A DNA stretch of 64,000 nt from Bacteroides sp. ET71 (GTDB lineage: Bacteria > Bacteroidota > Bacteroidia > Bacteroidales > Bacteroidaceae), in contig NZ_JAMBLS010000013.1 in assembly GCF_023336905.1 (NCBI RefSeq), positions 1 through 64,000 on the forward strand. The letters run 5' to 3'. Below the pieces are notes generated by a model. That model had not been told where the DNA came from. It saw only the letters and a program-made list of their open reading frames with translations, and did not search any database. Of the stretch, positions 24,145 through 33,378 are shown one piece after another. How positions within the stretch are numbered: the first letter of the stretch is position 1; every line of letters starts with the position of its first letter. The translations under genes were made by a program, and so were the position numbers.

Positions 24145-25533
24145 ATGAACGAAAACGAACTGACATACGACGACTTTCTGCAACGCCTGACCATACAGGA
24201 CGTGCTCATCGACGCGGGCTACCGGCTGAACAGGCGGGACGGCCTGCGTTATCTGTCATACGTCCGGACAGACAGCGACGGCCGGCGTGTGCGCGGCGAC
24301 AAGTTCCTCGTCACACCCAAAGGCCAGTGCTGCTTCCAGCCGCCCCTCCTGAGACTGTACAACATCATCTCCTTCATCAAGGAACATCCGCAGTTCTTTG
24401 CGGAATACCGGGCGGGCATGTCCGGCGACCGGCTGGTGAACCTCGTGTGCAACCGGCTGCTGAACCATCCCATCCCAGACAGGGAGACACGCATCATACA
24501 GCCCCGACGGGACACCAGGCCCTTCAACATAGAGGACTATGACATCCACCGGTTCGACCCGCAGGACAGGGATACGCAGAAGAAATTCTACTTTTTCTTC
24601 AAGCACCGGGGCATCGACCTGTACACCCAATATGCCTTTCACCGGGATTTCTGTCTGGCGACCCGGCACCGGCCGGACGGCCTAAGCTACACCAACCTCG
24701 CGTTTCCGCTCCGCCTGCCCAAAGAACCGGAAAAGATCGTCGGATTCGAGGAACGCGGCCGTGCCCGGATGGACGGGAGCGGCAGCTACAAGGGCAAGGC
24801 CGAGGGAAGCAATTCGAGTGCGGGTCTGTGGATCGGCAGTCCTGCCGGGACAGCCCTGAGAGATGCCACCCATGTATTCTGGTTCGAAAGCGGCTATGAC
24901 GCCATGTCCTACTACCAGCTGCACCAGAAGGACAACAGGGACTTGTGGAAGGCCGTATTCGTCTCCACCGGCGGGACACCGACCGTGGAGCAGATGCGAG
25001 GCGTAATCGCCTGTTCCCGTTCCGCCCGGCAGCATATCTGTTTCGACACCGATACGGCGGGCCGGGAGTTCACCGACAATCTCAAAAAAGAGATCCACCG
25101 GACGGTCAAGTCCGGCATAGAGCCCACGCCGGAGCGGAAAGCCTACCTCGGTTCCATACCCGCCGGAGGCGGCATTGACAGCGGCGATACCGACCTGCTG
25201 CCTGACGCCTTGCGGTCCAGTTATGGCAAATACGAGGCCGCATGGGAGGAAGTCATGTCCATGCGGTCGAGCGGGCTGTGCCATCCCGATGACATACGGG
25301 AACAGGAAAAACTGATGAACGGCCATTACAGGGATTTCCGGAATGGGCTGCGGGATTTTCTCGGTCTGGACGAAAAGGATGACACCCGGTTCGTGCGGGA
25401 AGAGCCGAAAGCCCCCTGCAAGGACTGGAACGACGAGCTGCTGGCAGTCATAAGAAAGGAAGCGGCCGCCCGCGAGAACCGACCCAGAGAAGAAGAAACC
25501 GAACAGGAACGAAGAACAGGCTACCACCGATGA
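24145..25533 (+). CDS. DUF3991/Toprim primase-like protein
   Basis: A 462-residue protein. The N-terminal half (TYDDFLQRLTIQDVLIDAGYRLN...) matches the CHC2-like part of mobile-element primases, with FLVTPKGQCCFQPP. The Toprim fold follows: FWFESGYDAMSYYQ supplies the acidic residue, FVSTGGTP the strand, and ICFDTDTAGREFTDN the DxD motif. Such proteins may prime complementary-strand synthesis after transfer. The extreme C-terminus is charged. Its stop overlaps the next start by 4 bp. Confidence 0.85.
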   Translation: MNENELTYDDFLQRLTIQDVLIDAGYRLNRRDGLRYLSYVRTDSDGRRVRGDKFLVTPKGQCCFQPPLLRLYNIISFIKEHPQFFAEYRAGMSGDRLVNLVCNRLLNHPIPDRETRIIQPRRDTRPFNIEDYDIHRFDPQDRDTQKKFYFFFKHRGIDLYTQYAFHRDFCLATRHRPDGLSYTNLAFPLRLPKEPEKIVGFEERGRARMDGSGSYKGKAEGSNSSAGLWIGSPAGTALRDATHVFWFESGYDAMSYYQLHQKDNRDLWKAVFVSTGGTPTVEQMRGVIACSRSARQHICFDTDTAGREFTDNLKKEIHRTVKSGIEPTPERKAYLGSIPAGGGIDSGDTDLLPDALRSSYGKYEAAWEEVMSMRSSGLCHPDDIREQEKLMNGHYRDFRNGLRDFLGLDEKDDTRFVREEPKAPCKDWNDELLAVIRKEAAARENRPREEETEQERRTGYHR

Positions 25534-26027
25534 GAACGGCATCAGACATATCGCAACCGGAAAGTCTCGTGCTGAGACCGCACAGGATGCAGTTCGTCCT
25601 TGACGAGCTGCCGGCCCTTGCCGTGTGCTGTGCCGGAGGCATCTACGGAGGCTTGGAGGACATGCCCTTTCCCATTGCGGGCGTAGCCGTCTTCCTCTGC
25701 CTGTCGCTTGTCCTGCTGTACCGCTTCCTCTACTTGTGCAGGATACGCTACCGCATCGGCAGCGAGCAGCTTGTCTGCGAACGAGGGCTGCTTGTCCGCA
25801 AGGTGGACTACATGGAGCTCTACCGTGTCGTGGACTTCCAGGAGCACCAGAGCCTGATGCAGCAGCTTTGCGGACTGAAGACGGTGCGCATCTTCTCGAC
25901 GGACCGCAACACGCCCCGGCTCGACCTTACAGGCATGAGGCGGAAAGACGACATCGTGCCGCTCATCCGGAGCCGGGTGGAATACAACAAACGAAAAAAG
26001 GGAATATATGAAATCACGAACCATTAG
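25530..26027 (+). CDS. membrane protein with bacterial PH domain
   Basis: A 165-residue protein with two membrane segments near residues 28-60 (LPALAVCCAGGIYGGLE and IAGVAVFLCLSLVLLYRFLYL). A PH-like domain of the YdbS/bPH2 type follows, RYRIGSEQLVCERGLLVRK...VVDFQEHQSLMQQLCGLKTVRIFSTD. This domain is usually cytoplasmic and membrane-tethered. It is coupled by 4-bp overlap to the Toprim gene and by 20-bp overlap to the next, so it is translated with them. Confidence 0.8.
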   Translation: MRTASDISQPESLVLRPHRMQFVLDELPALAVCCAGGIYGGLEDMPFPIAGVAVFLCLSLVLLYRFLYLCRIRYRIGSEQLVCERGLLVRKVDYMELYRVVDFQEHQSLMQQLCGLKTVRIFSTDRNTPRLDLTGMRRKDDIVPLIRSRVEYNKRKKGIYEITNH

Positions 26028-26703
26028 CATCAGCCTTGCCGCCGTACTCGCATTCCTGCTGCCGCAGCTTGTGCAGGCGCAGATAGCGGCCTCCAACCCG
26101 CTGGAATGGGTGGCCCTTGCCGAAGGGAACGAGCTTATAAACGGCCAGATTGACAAACAGATAAAGGGACAGACCCAGACGGCTGCGCTGCAGAACAGCA
26201 TCGCTGCGGAGTTCAACCGGATACACCAGTGGGAGAAGGAATACAACAGCTACCTCAAGACGGCCAGCGGCTACGCCTCTTCGCTGAAAGCCTGCACGCA
26301 CCTGTACAACGACGGCGTGAGGATATTCCTCACCCTCGGCAAATTAGGCAAGGCCGTCAAGGACAATCCGCAGGGCATCATCGCCGGCATGAGCATGAAC
26401 AACCTCTATATCGAGACGGCGACGGAGCTGGTCTCCGTGTTCTCGCTGCTGAACGACGCCGTGGCGAAAGGCGGCACGGAAAACATGCTGACAGGAGCCG
26501 AGCGCAGCAAGACCCTGTGGGCGCTGAACGACAAGCTGTCGGCCTTCAGTCGGAAGCTGCACCTGCTCTACCTGAGCATACGGTACTATACGCTGAACGA
26601 TATGTGGAACAACGTGACGGCCGGGATGCTGGACCGCGACAACGGGGAGATGGCACGGATGGCCATGAACCGCTGGCGGCGTGCGGCCGCACTCGTGCAT
26701 TAA
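26008..26703 (+). CDS. exported helical protein, possible transfer component
   Basis: A 231-residue protein with a signal peptide (MKSRTISISLAAVLAFLLPQLVQAQ) and an otherwise helical mature part. The pattern (helical periplasmic protein with repeated aromatic residues, AAEFNRIHQWEKEYNSYLKTASG) resembles VirB5/TraJ-like or DUF4141-type transfer proteins, without a confident family. The next gene encodes a related-looking partner. It probably acts in the periplasm near the transfer channel. Confidence 0.65.
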   Translation: MKSRTISISLAAVLAFLLPQLVQAQIAASNPLEWVALAEGNELINGQIDKQIKGQTQTAALQNSIAAEFNRIHQWEKEYNSYLKTASGYASSLKACTHLYNDGVRIFLTLGKLGKAVKDNPQGIIAGMSMNNLYIETATELVSVFSLLNDAVAKGGTENMLTGAERSKTLWALNDKLSAFSRKLHLLYLSIRYYTLNDMWNNVTAGMLDRDNGEMARMAMNRWRRAAALVH

Positions 26704-26717
26704 GGAAAGGAGGAACG

Positions 26718-27407
26718 ATGGACAGGCTGACGATTCTAATGACATGTATCCTGCTGCTGTGCGCCGGCACCCTGAAAGTCCGGGCGCAGAACGACCCCGT
26801 GCTGGCAGGGATGATCCTGCTCTATACCGACAAGGCGCAGAAAGAGCTGAAAAGCCAGGAGAAGGTGATGCTGCTGCAGACCACCGGCCACATCTGGACA
26901 AAGGAAGAGATAGAAGGCACCACCGACCTTCAGCGGGAGTTCAACGACTATCTGGACTCGTTCCGCTCGATTGTCTGCTATGCCGCCCAGACCTACGGCT
27001 TCTACCATGAGATAAGCCGGCTGACGGACAACCTGGGCGACTTCTCGCAGCAGCTTGCAAGGCATCCGGCCAACGCCCTTGCCGTCGCCCTCTCGACGCG
27101 CAGGAACAAGATATACCGGGAGCTGATACTCGGCAGCGTGGAAATCGTGAATGACATCCGTACCGCCTGCTTGTCGGACAACAAGATGACGGAGAAAGAG
27201 CGGATGGAAGTCGTGTTCGGCATCCGTCCGAAACTCCAGCTGATGAACAGGAAACTGCAACGCCTGACCATAGCGGTGAAATACACCACGATGGGCGACA
27301 TCTGGATAGAGATTGACGGCGGCTCGGTCCCCGTGGCGGACAAGCGCGACATCGTGGAAGCCGCCCAACGCAGATGGAGGCAGAACGGAAGGAAAGTAAG
27401 ACCTTAA
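26718..27407 (+). CDS. exported helical protein, partner of the preceding gene
   Basis: A 229-residue protein from ATG 26718, behind a good ribosome-binding site AAAGGAGG. The signal peptide MDRLTILMTCILLLCAGTLKVRAQ is followed by a helical mature part. The end (LTIAVKYTTMGDIWIEIDGG) parallels LLYLSIRYYTLNDMWNNVTAG in the preceding protein, so the two appear to be distant paralogues. Both probably work in the periplasm. Confidence 0.65.
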   Translation: MDRLTILMTCILLLCAGTLKVRAQNDPVLAGMILLYTDKAQKELKSQEKVMLLQTTGHIWTKEEIEGTTDLQREFNDYLDSFRSIVCYAAQTYGFYHEISRLTDNLGDFSQQLARHPANALAVALSTRRNKIYRELILGSVEIVNDIRTACLSDNKMTEKERMEVVFGIRPKLQLMNRKLQRLTIAVKYTTMGDIWIEIDGGSVPVADKRDIVEAAQRRWRQNGRKVRP

Positions 27408-27422
27408 ATATATAGAACAGAT

Positions 27423-28088
27423 ATGGGATTCTGGGACGCATTATTGAAAGCAGGCGGCAAGGCCGCCAAGAACATGGGCAAGGCCGCCGCAGCCACCGGA
27501 AGGAGCGCGGGCCAGGCCGTGCTGCATCCCTCGCAGACCCTGCGCGGAGCGGGTCAGGCGATGAAGACCGCCGCCATAGGCAGTGCGGCCGGTTATGTGG
27601 CATGGGAGAAGCTGACCACGGACAAGAGCGTGGCGAGGATCGTGGGTGATACCGTCATCGGCGAGTCGGCCACGGATGCCCTTGCCGGCACGACGGAGGA
27701 CATCCGTGAACTGAAAGGCAAGGCCGGGGAAGCGGCCGACGCCGTGAGCGGCGCTGCGGCAAGCATTGGCTCCAGCCTGAACGGAGTGTCGAATTTCATA
27801 GGCCAGGCCACTGGAGGCGGACTCGGGGACCTGATCGGCGGATTCTTCAGCAACCTCGGACGCGGCAACGTGTCCGGACTGAGCATAGCGGGGCTTGTCG
27901 CCGCCGCTTTCCTGGTCTTCGGGCGTACCGGCTGGCTCGGCAAGATAGCCGGGCTGTTCCTGGGCATGATGCTCATCGGCAACAACGCCGGGCTTGTCCG
28001 CACGGAAGTGCCGGAGACCGGACAGAGAAATTCCGCACAGGACCTTTCCCCGGAGGGACAGGCCCGGGGCGGAGGCATGAGAAGATAG
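27423..28088 (+). CDS. glycine/alanine-rich membrane protein
   Basis: A 221-residue protein with an amphipathic, Gly/Ala/Lys-rich N-terminus (WDALLKAGGKAAKNMGKAAAATG). Hydrophobic segments follow near residue 60 (AAIGSAAGYVAW) and at 155-185 (GLSIAGLVAAAFLVFG and IAGLFLGMMLIGNNAG). This build recalls small inner-membrane or colicin-like channel proteins, but I cannot assign a family. It lies between the exported pair and the degenerate M23 protein, which suggests a structural role in transfer. Confidence 0.6.
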   Translation: MGFWDALLKAGGKAAKNMGKAAAATGRSAGQAVLHPSQTLRGAGQAMKTAAIGSAAGYVAWEKLTTDKSVARIVGDTVIGESATDALAGTTEDIRELKGKAGEAADAVSGAAASIGSSLNGVSNFIGQATGGGLGDLIGGFFSNLGRGNVSGLSIAGLVAAAFLVFGRTGWLGKIAGLFLGMMLIGNNAGLVRTEVPETGQRNSAQDLSPEGQARGGGMRR

Positions 28089-28108
28089 GACATCAAACAC
28101 AGAAGAAA

Positions 28109-28933
28109 ATGAAATATACAGAAGAAATGATACTGCACTCCGAGAGCGGCTACTGTATGCCTTTCGCGGAACCTGACGGCAGGGACGTGAGCCTGTCGCT
28201 CGGGTACGGCGAGCAGACCCACCCGGAGAGCGGCGAGAAGTTTTTCCACCACGGCATCGACTTCGGCGTGCGGCGTTACCTGCTGTCCGCCGTGGCCAGC
28301 GGTGTCGTGTCGGGCGTATGCAACGACCCCACGCACGGCATCTGCCAGACCATCCGCTACGGACAATATGAAGTGACCTACGGACACCTGTCCAATGTCT
28401 TCGCCCAGTTCGGCAGGCCGGTGAAGGCCGGTCAGACCGTGGCGATGAGCGGCGACCTGCTGCATGTAGGGGTCCGGTTCAAGGGCGAGGAAATGGACCC
28501 GCTTGAGTTCCTCGCCATGCTGTACGGCAACATCAAGGCGATGCAGGAGGCGGGCGGCGACAGTGCCGGCGGCTTCTACGATGCCGCTCCGCAGACCGAC
28601 TACGAGCAGGACAGGGAAGAGATAGAACGGCTGATGTTCCGTTTCCTGCCGCTCTACATGGATGACCTGCGGCTGGGAAGATACACGGTTCCCGAACATA
28701 CGGAGCAGTCGCTGCGCAACATCTTCACCACAGGCGCGATGAAGGAGTATTTCTACGAGCGTATGCCGAGCATGGCGAACCCTCTCGGACTGGGACAGAA
28801 GGCGCTGCCTCTGGTGTGCAAGGTTCAGAACCTGCTGATAGCGGACTTCCTGAACTACCTTGCCCTGCGCCACGAGGTGTACCTCTCGACAACGGGCGGA
28901 GACTTAAAAAAAAACTTCGTGCCGAAGCAGTAG
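28109..28933 (+). CDS. degenerate M23-type protein, short (zero-frame) form
   Basis: A 274-residue protein with an M23-like domain at residues 20-135: HHGIDFG keeps the first ligand motif and VTYGHLSN the middle one. The final HxH motif is LLHVGV, so one zinc ligand is missing and catalysis is doubtful. There is no signal peptide. The frame ends TAG at 28931-28933, just after a run of nine A. A -1 shift in that run would extend the protein to 29241. A structural, wall-binding role is likelier than hydrolysis. Confidence 0.75.
   Translation: MKYTEEMILHSESGYCMPFAEPDGRDVSLSLGYGEQTHPESGEKFFHHGIDFGVRRYLLSAVASGVVSGVCNDPTHGICQTIRYGQYEVTYGHLSNVFAQFGRPVKAGQTVAMSGDLLHVGVRFKGEEMDPLEFLAMLYGNIKAMQEAGGDSAGGFYDAAPQTDYEQDREEIERLMFRFLPLYMDDLRLGRYTVPEHTEQSLRNIFTTGAMKEYFYERMPSMANPLGLGQKALPLVCKVQNLLIADFLNYLALRHEVYLSTTGGDLKKNFVPKQ
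28909..28915 (+). other. A AAA AAC slippery heptamer, probable -1 frameshift site
   Basis: The zero frame reads TTA AAA AAA AAC TTC. The heptamer at 28909-28915 fits the X XXY YYZ rule for -1 slippage and sits within nine consecutive A (28906-28914). The zero frame stops 16 bp later, while the -1 frame stays open for another 108 codons. Confidence 0.65.
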
Positions 28934-29241
28934 CCTCCAGCGGCATCATCGACCCGCTGGCGGAACTGGACATCGACATCCAGAGCTTCGACATACCGAG
29001 GGCGGTCACCGTCTATCCCGACCGTGCCGGCATCCGCTGGTGGACCAAAGCCTGGTTCAACAACCGGGAGGAAGGCGAAGCCTCCGTGGAGATCGAACGT
29101 ACACAGGCCGTGGACTTCATCCAGGACCGCATCGAAAAGGACGCATGGCTCGAAGCGTTCTTCCCCAAGCAGATGGAGGTGTACCGCAACGCCATCGAAC
29201 AGACAAAGGAACAGTTACTGAAACAGGTGAACTTGATATGA
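28916..29241 (+). CDS. -1 frame extension of the M23-type protein
   Basis: This segment encodes about 108 residues (LRAEAVASSGIIDPLAELDI ... EQLLKQVNLI) with good codon use. It contains no in-frame ATG until near its end (KQMEVYR) and no obvious ribosome-binding site, so it is expected to be made as a fusion with the upstream gene by frameshifting or slippage. The sequence has a basic, aromatic patch (IRWWTKAWFNNREEGEA) and a helical end. It stops 7 bp before the next gene. Confidence 0.65.
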
Positions 29242-29248
29242 CAACATA

Positions 29249-31045
29249 ATGGAAGGAATAAAGCATAGCAGACAGTTTGCGGAGACGGAATCCCTCATGG
29301 ACAACTATTTCGTCTGCCACATTGCCCCTGTCATGAAACAGACGCAGGCGTACCTGAACGAGAAACAGGGCGAGGAGATGATGGAATACTCCACCTCCCT
29401 CGGCGGCATACTCAGCATGATGGCGACGGCGGGCCAGCCGCTGGGCGACCCCTACCAGACCCTCAAGGTCACGGGGGAATGGAACTCGAAAACCACCGAG
29501 GACTACATCGCGATGTGCCGGGAGAGAATCGTCTCGTCCGAGGAGATGCAGCAGGACCTTGCCTGCATCGCCGGACAGTGGCGTCGTGCCGCCGTGCAGG
29601 AAATCGGCAGGGAGCGTTATGACGAGCTCTCGGAGAAACTGGGGTGCGACCTTGCCTATGCCTATGTGGACTACCGCATGGAGCAGCTGATGATAGACAG
29701 GCTGGTCAGGGAACGGATGCCCAAATCGTCCGCAGAATACATCATCCGCAAGGCGGCGGAGTCGAGCCTGCTGGGTCTGCCGCAGGTGCTGGGCCGTTCG
29801 CCGCTTGCCGAGGAGATAGAAGCCCGCGGCGAGGCCGCCTACCGTCCGGGCAAGGCGGAGAAAGGCGCTGCCTGGGCATTGGGAGCTACTGCGGATACCG
29901 TCATGCTGGGCGGCGCGGGGTCGTGGGCGACATTCGCCAAGTTCATCGGGGCGGACGCCGCCGTCTCCACCGTCGTCGGGTATCTCGAAAAGGACAAGCC
30001 GGAAGGCCCCACAGTGGAGGCGTGCATCAGCAAGGGCGTGTTCGGCATCGACGGCAATGTCTTCGACACTTTCCGGAAGGAAGCCGCCGCCATCCCTCCC
30101 AAAGAAAACGGCGCCCTTGCCGAAGCGAATAATGTACTGCACAAGAAAATACCCGTGTGCGAGTTCGACTTCACAAAGTGGATGCAGGTGGGAAACGCGC
30201 AATGGTGGCCCGATTTCGGGACGTCCGTCCATGACCGGGAAGAAAAATACAAGGACGTGCCGCTGATTGTGGCCCCCGGCCAGGAAGAAGCCTACCTGCG
30301 GGAGCTGGAAAGGCAGAAAGCGGAGGAAAAAGACGGGCAGGCTGCAGTGCAGGAGGAACAGAGGGAAGAAAACAGGACGGAGCCACAGGTCCAAAGTCGC
30401 GGCGGAGAAGAAACTGCGACTGTCGGACAGGAGAATCCATCTGCATCAGCCGGCCCAAGCAACGAAAACGGCTGGGACGGACTGCTGCGTTCGGTGGGAC
30501 TGGACGGGCTGGGCGACATCACCGGCAACCTCGGCTACATCATGGCGATGCTTCCGGACATCCTGCTGGGCGCCTTCACGGGAAAGACCCAATCCCTGCG
30601 CCTGAAGGACAACCTGCTGCCGATGGCGAGCATCGTGGCGGGCCTGTTTGTCCGGAATCCGCTGCTTAAGATGCTCCTTATCGGCCTGGGCGGGGCGAAC
30701 CTGCTGAACAAGGCCGGGCATGAGGCACTGGAACGCAAGCGGTCGGAAGGACTAACCGCCGGAAACCGGGAACCGGAGTACAAGCGTTATCCCGACGAAC
30801 CGCTCAATCCCCGCATCGTGAACCCGACGCTGCAAGGCTGCACGCTGGTGGCCACGATAGACCGTGTGCCGTGCACCGTCCAGCTCAGTCCGGTGGTGGC
30901 CGACGCCTACAGGAAAGGCGCCCTGCCGCTGAACACGCTGGCCAACGCCGTGCTTGCCCAGAGCGACCGGCTGAACCAGATGGCTTCACAGAACTACGAC
31001 AACAGCCGTCCGGAAACCGTCGTGCGCACACGGGGCATCCAATAA
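29249..31045 (+). CDS. large protein with central hydrophobic segments, unknown function
   Basis: A 598-residue protein. The first 200 residues are helical and charged. Residues 205-250 are glycine/alanine-rich (GAAWALGATADTVMLGGAGSWATFAKFIGADAAVSTVVGYL). A disordered Glu/Gln-rich stretch follows, then hydrophobic segments around residues 425-500 (YIMAMLPDILLGAF and LLKMLLIGLGGANLL). The end (LVATIDRVPCTVQLSPVVADAYRKGALPL) resembles the last part of DUF3945-like proteins. It may be a membrane-associated structural transfer protein. Confidence 0.65.
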   Translation: MEGIKHSRQFAETESLMDNYFVCHIAPVMKQTQAYLNEKQGEEMMEYSTSLGGILSMMATAGQPLGDPYQTLKVTGEWNSKTTEDYIAMCRERIVSSEEMQQDLACIAGQWRRAAVQEIGRERYDELSEKLGCDLAYAYVDYRMEQLMIDRLVRERMPKSSAEYIIRKAAESSLLGLPQVLGRSPLAEEIEARGEAAYRPGKAEKGAAWALGATADTVMLGGAGSWATFAKFIGADAAVSTVVGYLEKDKPEGPTVEACISKGVFGIDGNVFDTFRKEAAAIPPKENGALAEANNVLHKKIPVCEFDFTKWMQVGNAQWWPDFGTSVHDREEKYKDVPLIVAPGQEEAYLRELERQKAEEKDGQAAVQEEQREENRTEPQVQSRGGEETATVGQENPSASAGPSNENGWDGLLRSVGLDGLGDITGNLGYIMAMLPDILLGAFTGKTQSLRLKDNLLPMASIVAGLFVRNPLLKMLLIGLGGANLLNKAGHEALERKRSEGLTAGNREPEYKRYPDEPLNPRIVNPTLQGCTLVATIDRVPCTVQLSPVVADAYRKGALPLNTLANAVLAQSDRLNQMASQNYDNSRPETVVRTRGIQ

Positions 31046-31070
31046 CCGACAATAAAAAAAGCATACGGAT

Positions 31071-33374
31071 ATGAAAGAGAAATCACCCATAGAGAAAAAT
31101 GCCGAGAAGAAGCAGACAGACCTGCTCTCCGAAGCCCTGAACGGAGCCTCGAACGCGAACGGGTACTGGCTGAACGCCTCCGGCAAAGGCTATCCCAAGT
31201 TCTATCCGCGCGGCGTGGCCGTCAGTCCGTTCAACGCCCTTTTCATGGGCCTGCATTCCGACAGGAACGGATGCAACTCGAACCTTTTCGTCCTCTACAA
31301 CGACGCCAAGGCGATGGGCATGTCCGTCCGGGAACATGAGCGCGGCGTGCCTTTCCTTTTCTACAACTGGAACAGGTACATCAACAGGAACAATCCGGAG
31401 GAGATCATCAGCCGCACGGCCTATCTCGAACTGGACGAAAAAGAGCGGAAACAGTACAAGGGCGTGCATAACCGGGAGGTACGCACCCTTTTCAACATAG
31501 ACCAGACCACCCTGCCGGATGCGGACAGGGAATCCTATGCCGCCGCACTGAGGCAGTACGGCGGCACGGCGGGAAGGGGCTATACGGAAGCGGACAACCG
31601 CAAGCTGCATATCCGGTTCAATGATTTCCTGCTGAAGATGAAGGAGAACCTCGTACCTGTGCGCTACGACGGCAGCGGAATGCCCCATTACGAGACGGAC
31701 AGGGATGCCGTCTATATGCCCCGCCAGCGGGATTTCGAGCATTACCACGACTACCTGCAGGAGACCCTGCGGCAGATAGTCAGCGCCACCGGGCACCAGC
31801 AGCGCCTGGCGCGAGAAGGCATGGTGATGAAAAACGGCATTCCACCCTCGGATGACGCGCTGAAACAAGAACGGCTGGTCGTGGAAGTGGCTTCGGGCAT
31901 CAAGATGCTGGAACTCGGGCTGCCTGCCAGACTGTCGGAAGAAAGCCTGAAGACGGTGGAATACTGGGACCGCGAGTTTCGTGAGAACCCGTTCATGATG
32001 GCGGCGCTCGAAAGCGACGTGAACAACGCCCTTGAGGTGATCCGCAAGGCGGAACGCGGCGAGAAGATTGAATACGCCACCATCCGCAACCGGAAACAGA
32101 CCTCCGACATGAGGGCGGAGCTTCCGAAACACCATGCCATTGCGGACGAGATAGCCCGTCATCCGGACAAGGACAAAAAGACCATTGTCGTGGTCAGGGA
32201 CAGGGCCGCGAAAACGGCGGACGTGATCCTGCCGGCCGGCGCATCGCTGGAAGTGGACAACGAGGTGCCCGGAATGAACAAGAACCGCATCGAGAGAGCC
32301 CTGCGCAAAGAGGGATTCGGGCAGATAAAGTTCTTCAACCCGGACGGGGCGTTGGGCTTCAGACCCGACGACAGCTATTTTTCCGGCAAGGAGGTTTCCC
32401 TGGCCCGGCTGAAGAACTGGGAGATGCAGGAACTCTCCACGCTGGATGTGGCTCCTGCGGTGAAGCGGGCCGGTGAGGTCAGCTTCGACCAGGTACAGAT
32501 GATACAGGACGACAAGAACCGCTGGGCGCTCTACATCAAGCCGGAGAACGGGAGCGGCTACAGCGTCTATCCGGACAAAGAGGACGTGAACCGGTTCTTC
32601 TCCACGCTCAAGCAGGCGATGGACAACATTGGCAAAGTGCGCATGGAACTGGCGCACAAGTATCACGCCCTTGCGGAGACGAAACCCGACCTGAAGGTTG
32701 ACCTGTTCAGTTGCGGGGTGAAGGACATCGACCTGAACCGCATCCAGCGGGTCAGCGTGTTCAAGACGAAGAAAGACGGCATCCTGTGCGCGGCGACCAT
32801 CGACGGGCGCAAGCCGGAGCCGAGAGCCGTCACGCAGCAGCAGTGGCAGCGGATGTGGCTTGCCGAGGACAAGGACGGGTACAAACGGAACCTGGCCGCC
32901 TCGCTCTTTTCCGATGTGATGCGGCAAGGACAGAGGCAGGGCAATGCCGTGGAAACGGCGGCATCGGCCGACAGGGAGCCGGAACAGAGGGAACAGGAAC
33001 AAAGGAATATTGTTGACACATTATCGGAAGAATTTCTTTCGTATTGTAAGGACATCAAATCAAAACAGTCTGAAACCATTGTCCTGCTCAAGCACGAAGG
33101 ACAATATTATTCTTATATGGACGATGCTGAAACCATTGCGCTTGAACTTAATATGAAGGTGCAGAAAGAAGACCGTCCGCCTTTTAATCCGCATAAGGTA
33201 ATATCCGCTTTCGGACCGTACAGCGGAGAATCCGAACGCTGCATTTCGGAACTGGGAAAATCAAGGTTTCATATTACTGTCTTAGATACGGCCCAGAAAC
33301 TCCAATCCAATATATCCGCAGACTCACGAACCGAAGATTGTGACAACGGACATCAAATAACATTCAGAAGATAG
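31071..33374 (+). CDS. large protein with ArdC-like N-terminal region
   Basis: A 767-residue protein. The N-terminus (YPRGVAVSPFNALFMGLHSD...LFVLYNDAKAMGMSVREHERGVPFLFYNWNRYI) follows the layout of the ArdC single-stranded-DNA-binding domain, in which NAL, an aromatic, and a G-x-x-V/P-F block occur in this order. The rest is uncharacterised and mainly helical, with an acidic, glutamine-rich linker near residue 640. The C-terminal 120 residues are more AT-rich and may be a late addition. No zincin motif is present, unlike the ArdC at 35770. Confidence 0.6.
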   Translation: MKEKSPIEKNAEKKQTDLLSEALNGASNANGYWLNASGKGYPKFYPRGVAVSPFNALFMGLHSDRNGCNSNLFVLYNDAKAMGMSVREHERGVPFLFYNWNRYINRNNPEEIISRTAYLELDEKERKQYKGVHNREVRTLFNIDQTTLPDADRESYAAALRQYGGTAGRGYTEADNRKLHIRFNDFLLKMKENLVPVRYDGSGMPHYETDRDAVYMPRQRDFEHYHDYLQETLRQIVSATGHQQRLAREGMVMKNGIPPSDDALKQERLVVEVASGIKMLELGLPARLSEESLKTVEYWDREFRENPFMMAALESDVNNALEVIRKAERGEKIEYATIRNRKQTSDMRAELPKHHAIADEIARHPDKDKKTIVVVRDRAAKTADVILPAGASLEVDNEVPGMNKNRIERALRKEGFGQIKFFNPDGALGFRPDDSYFSGKEVSLARLKNWEMQELSTLDVAPAVKRAGEVSFDQVQMIQDDKNRWALYIKPENGSGYSVYPDKEDVNRFFSTLKQAMDNIGKVRMELAHKYHALAETKPDLKVDLFSCGVKDIDLNRIQRVSVFKTKKDGILCAATIDGRKPEPRAVTQQQWQRMWLAEDKDGYKRNLAASLFSDVMRQGQRQGNAVETAASADREPEQREQEQRNIVDTLSEEFLSYCKDIKSKQSETIVLLKHEGQYYSYMDDAETIALELNMKVQKEDRPPFNPHKVISAFGPYSGESERCISELGKSRFHITVLDTAQKLQSNISADSRTEDCDNGHQITFRR

Positions 33375-33378
33375 AGAC

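Noticed and set aside
22500-24209. Long leftward open frames opposite the GC-rich operon (also 27593-28873, 29117-30394, 31083-33002, 33781-34893)
   Set aside because: These antisense frames arise from the codon bias of GC-rich genes. They have no promoters or ribosome-binding sites and contradict the well-supported rightward genes.
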